Below are positions 61,516 through 64,000 of a DNA stretch of 64,000 bases, one piece after another (position 1 is the first letter of the stretch; each line of letters begins with the position of its first letter). Source of the stretch: Dyella lutea (GTDB lineage Bacteria; Pseudomonadota; Gammaproteobacteria; Xanthomonadales; Rhodanobacteraceae); the NCBI RefSeq assembly GCF_024158035.1, contig NZ_JAMZEK010000001.1, forward strand, positions 530,001 through 594,000. The letters are read 5' to 3'. The notes below the pieces were generated by a model that searched no databases, was not told the origin of the DNA, and saw only the letters and a list, made by a program, of their open reading frames with translations. A program made the translations under genes and the position numbers.

Positions 61516-62078
61516 GGCCTGACCTCCGTGTGATATGCGCCCAGGCGCTCGCGCAGCAGGCGCAGGGCCCGGCTGATGTGTTTCTCCACCGCCTTCACGC
61601 TGATCCCGCAGTGTTCGGCGATTTCGGTGTAACTCATTCCTTCGATCCGGTTGAGCAGGTAGATCTGGCGACAGCGGTCGGGCAGGCGCAGCAATGCACG
61701 CTGCAAGGCAGCCAGCTCCTGTTCGGAGGCGGTGCGCTGCTCGTGCGACGGCTCGCTCGCGGCCAGTTCGGCCGTTTCTTCGTCCAGGCTCACGTGCTGG
61801 GCATCGAAACGGCTGGCCGCACGCCGGCCGCGGTCGTGCAGCGCATTCACCGCGATCCGGTAGAGCAAGCCGGACCAGGTATCTGGTGCGTAGCCGCGAT
61901 AGCGGATAAGCCGCGTGAGGCTCTCCTGGGCCAGGTCCTCTGCATCGTCGGCCGAACGGGTCCGCCGTTGCAGGAAACGCACGAGCCCGTCGCGCTGCGA
62001 TCGCACGAAGCCTTCGAACTCGTTTGCGTCATCGGCCTGTGCGAGTGTTCGCTTCGGGCCGGCCGGACCCAGGGCCAT
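61512..62078 (-). CDS. ECF sigma factor, FecI-like
   Basis: A 188-residue sigma-70 family regulator. Region 2 is FVRSQRDGLVRFLQRRT...DAEDLAQESLTRLIRY, and region 4 is LPDRCRQIYLLNRIEGMSYTEIAEHCGISVKAVEKHISRALR. It should transcribe its own receptor gene when FecR signals ligand. The ATG at 62078 is preferred; an in-frame GTG 39 nt upstream is possible. No Fur-box-like AT-rich palindrome is visible upstream, so iron control is not shown. Confidence 0.92.
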   Translation of the reverse strand: MALGPAGPKRTLAQADDANEFEGFVRSQRDGLVRFLQRRTRSADDAEDLAQESLTRLIRYRGYAPDTWSGLLYRIAVNALHDRGRRAASRFDAQHVSLDEETAELAASEPSHEQRTASEQELAALQRALLRLPDRCRQIYLLNRIEGMSYTEIAEHCGISVKAVEKHISRALRLLRERLGAYHTEVRP

Positions 62079-62149
62079 GCCGCGACACCGTGTATTGACC
62101 AGGGAAACAGTCGTCACGATATCGCAACCGCCGCGGCTTGTGGCTAACG

Positions 62150-62180
62150 AAATAAAAGTGCTTCCGCGTCCATGCGGAAG
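62150..62180 (-). terminator. Hairpin after cpdB
   Basis: On the minus strand CTTCCGC pairs with GCGGAAG across a 6-nt loop and is followed by CACTTTTATTTC. It lies between cpdB and the ECF sigma gene and would separate the two units. The U-tract is interrupted. Confidence 0.55.
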
Positions 62181-62295
62181 TCTTTGGGCCGCTCTCCATG
62201 CGCGGGGGGCATTCGGGCCAGTTGCCGGTTGCTGGTCGGCGTCCGGCCCACACCTCGTTCAACGTCCGGGGTGCCCTACCCCCCTACCTCCGATT

Positions 62296-64000
62296 TCATG
62301 GCGACAGGTCGATCGCATAGGTCGCCGTGCCGTCGCCGTGGTCGGCGAGCTGGCGGATGCCGGTCAGGCCGGCCGCGGCAGCCACGGCCTGCTTGCCAGC
62401 GGCGCCCTTGAACACCACCGGACTGCGGGTCTGCAGGGGGGCGAAGTGCCAGGAGGTCGGCTCCAGATCGCCCGGTCCCAGGTGCTGCCTGCGCTCGATC
62501 CAGCGGGCCAGGATCTCGCGGGCGCCATCGGGCGAGGCCAGCACGATGCCGCTGCCGTCCAGGCCGGGGAAGTGGCCGCCCCCGTTGGCGCGGTAGTTGT
62601 TGGTGGCCACGATGAACGGCTGGTCCGGGATGACCGGTTTGCCGTGGTAGGTCAGCGAGGTGATGCGCTCGCCGGCCGGCCGGGTCAGGTCGATGGTGTA
62701 GGCGATGCCGCCCTGGATCTGGTCGAAGTTGTAGCCCACGTAGTGCGGGTTGATCAGCTCCTGCGGGGCGGCCTTGGCCGGATCGATGCGGTTGAAGCGG
62801 CGGGCCGACTGCTCCAGCCAGGCTTTCACGCCGGCTCCGTCGGTTTTCACGGCGGCGAGCGTATTGGGGTAGAAGTACAGGTCCGCCGCGTTGCGCAGGG
62901 TCAGCGGACCGGGCGCCACGTCGGTGTAGTCGTCCGGACCGCCGAAGCCGGTGCGGAATGCCGCGGCGGCCGACAGTACCGGGATGCCGGCCAGCTCCGG
63001 GTGGGTCTTGGGCAGTTCGCGGCGCACGTAGTCCGCCTGCGCCGCGTTGATCGGCGCCAGCGCGGTCATGTTGCCCTCGTCGGCGAAGTAGCTGCTGAGC
63101 CGGACCGTGGTGTCGCCGATCGGCGTGTTGACGTAGGCGATGGCGGCCTCGTGCACCTTGGCCACCAGCGGGGCGATCGCGGGATCGGGGGCGACGCAGT
63201 CCGGCGCCTCGCCCCGGGCGGCGGGGCGGCAGATCGGCCGCACTTCGCTGTGGGTGTTGACCTTGTCGACCACCCACCGCCCGTCCCGGCGCACCAGCGC
63301 CAGCCTGATCACGCCCAGGTCCTTGCCGAAGAACCCGCCCATCACCGCAGGTACACCCCGCACGAAGCCGCGCTTGGCATCCACGTCCTGCATCCCGACG
63401 TAGTGCGGCCCGGGGAACTCGGTGTGCGAGTGGCCCAGCAGCAGCGCGTCGATGCCCGGCACGCCGGCCAGGTACCAGCCGCCGTTCTCCATCTGGTTCG
63501 TGTAGGGATGGGTGTCCAGGCCGCCGTGCAGGATCGCCACGACCAGATCGGGATGCTGGGCCTCGAGCTGCGGCAGGTATCTGCGGGCGGCCTCGACCAC
63601 GCCGCTGACGGTGACCTTGCCCTCCAGCTTCTGCTTGTCCCAGTCCAGGATCGGCGGCGGGGTGAAACCGATGATGCCCACCTTCAACGGTACTTCGATG
63701 CGACTGCCGTCGGGCGTATAGGCCTCGATGGTCCGGGTCACCACCGTCCACGGCTTGAAGATCGGCTGGCCGTCGCGTGCGCTGTACACGTTGGACAGCA
63801 CCAGCGGGAAGTGCGGGCCATCGCAACGCTTGCGCATGCCGCCGTCCACGTTCATCGGCGTGCCGGTGACCTGCGAGAGGAAGCCCAGTCCGTAGTTGAA
63901 CTCGTGGTTGCCGGCGGTGCCGCCGTCGTAGCCCACGGCGTCCATCGCGCGGTAGATCGCCAGTTCCTGGTCGCAGCCCACCGGTCTGGCCAGCGCCTGG
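62296..64000 (-). CDS. cpdB: 2',3'-cyclic-nucleotide 2'-phosphodiesterase/3'-nucleotidase, partial
   Basis: The last 568 residues of a metallophosphatase whose start lies right of the window; the frame stays open to 64000. It has the metal-site motif GNHEFNYGL, GHSHTEFPG, the CpdB-like VGIIGFTPPPILDWDKQKLEGKV, and the C-terminal 5'-nucleotidase domain with the substrate-binding NNYRANGGGHFPG. CpdB is normally periplasmic and converts 2',3'-cyclic nucleotides to nucleosides for salvage. The signal peptide and first metal ligands are outside the window. Confidence 0.9.
   Translation of the reverse strand, partial: QALARPVGCDQELAIYRAMDAVGYDGGTAGNHEFNYGLGFLSQVTGTPMNVDGGMRKRCDGPHFPLVLSNVYSARDGQPIFKPWTVVTRTIEAYTPDGSRIEVPLKVGIIGFTPPPILDWDKQKLEGKVTVSGVVEAARRYLPQLEAQHPDLVVAILHGGLDTHPYTNQMENGGWYLAGVPGIDALLLGHSHTEFPGPHYVGMQDVDAKRGFVRGVPAVMGGFFGKDLGVIRLALVRRDGRWVVDKVNTHSEVRPICRPAARGEAPDCVAPDPAIAPLVAKVHEAAIAYVNTPIGDTTVRLSSYFADEGNMTALAPINAAQADYVRRELPKTHPELAGIPVLSAAAAFRTGFGGPDDYTDVAPGPLTLRNAADLYFYPNTLAAVKTDGAGVKAWLEQSARRFNRIDPAKAAPQELINPHYVGYNFDQIQGGIAYTIDLTRPAGERITSLTYHGKPVIPDQPFIVATNNYRANGGGHFPGLDGSGIVLASPDGAREILARWIERRQHLGPGDLEPTSWHFAPLQTRSPVVFKGAAGKQAVAAAAGLTGIRQLADHGDGTATYAIDLSP

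Noticed and set aside
62079-62295. A Fur box ahead of the ECF sigma gene.
   Set aside because: No AT-rich GATAAT-type palindrome was found by eye in this interval.

Overview
The window is a high-GC segment of a gammaproteobacterial chromosome, most likely order Xanthomonadales and family Rhodanobacteraceae (Dyella/Rhodanobacter/Frateuria-like). The evidence is strong G/C use at third codon positions, a split alpha2beta2 glycyl-tRNA synthetase, a DUF1820 gene, a biotin route ending in bioC/bioH, TonB receptor and FecR systems, and GC-rich palindromic extragenic repeats built on a CCCTCTCCCC core. Family assignment is inference; no database search was possible.

Layout. 1-2780: the 3' part of a 23S rRNA, then 5S rRNA and a terminator. 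2.9-10.3 kb: rhomboid protease, a frameshifted DUF1820 gene, a glutamine amidotransferase coupled to a GspE/PulE-type ATPase, glyQ-glyS, and an XRE regulator. 10.6-19.3 kb: YbaY-like lipoprotein, GDSL-esterase autotransporter, a decayed reading frame, tex, a GYF/RDD membrane protein and mnmG. 19.3-19.9 kb: an unusual regulatory island with two sigma-54-type promoters, a CRP-type site, an orphan terminator (a probable small RNA) and a 61-residue protein gene. 20-30 kb: pepN, an aldose epimerase/PLP lyase pair, a sterol desaturase-like protein, tag, a trehalase/glucose dehydrogenase pair and an EamA exporter. 30-35.5 kb: biotin genes (bioB-bioF, then trhO-bioH-bioC) with a BirA-type operator at bioB. 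35.7-40.5 kb: comF, an Aer-like chemoreceptor, ubiA and a diguanylate cyclase. The receptor and the cyclase both have FliA-type promoters.

40.5-57.6 kb: 17 kb on the minus strand holding every enzyme from homoserine to threonine, isoleucine, valine and leucine. It has two leader-controlled units: thrL-hom-thrB-thrC, and leuL-leuA-ilvE-leuC-leuD-leuB-ilvD-ilvC-[repeat array]-ilvG-ilvN-ilvA. Both units begin with a leader peptide (Thr/Ile-rich and Leu/Val/Ile-rich respectively). Their promoters are nearly superimposable: CTGTTGACGC, an 18-bp spacer, TAnnnT, then exactly 7 nt to ATGTCG. This predicts leaderless translation of the leader peptides.

57.6-64 kb: an ECF sigma factor/FecR/TonB-receptor cell-surface signalling cassette, and the 3' part of cpdB running off the right edge. 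Many neighbouring same-strand genes overlap by ATGA or GTGA, so translational coupling is widespread. The strongest items for follow-up are the twin leaderless attenuators, the sigma-54 island beside mnmG, the biotin operator, the FliA promoters, and the palindromic repeats inside the ilv operon and the bioF 5' end.
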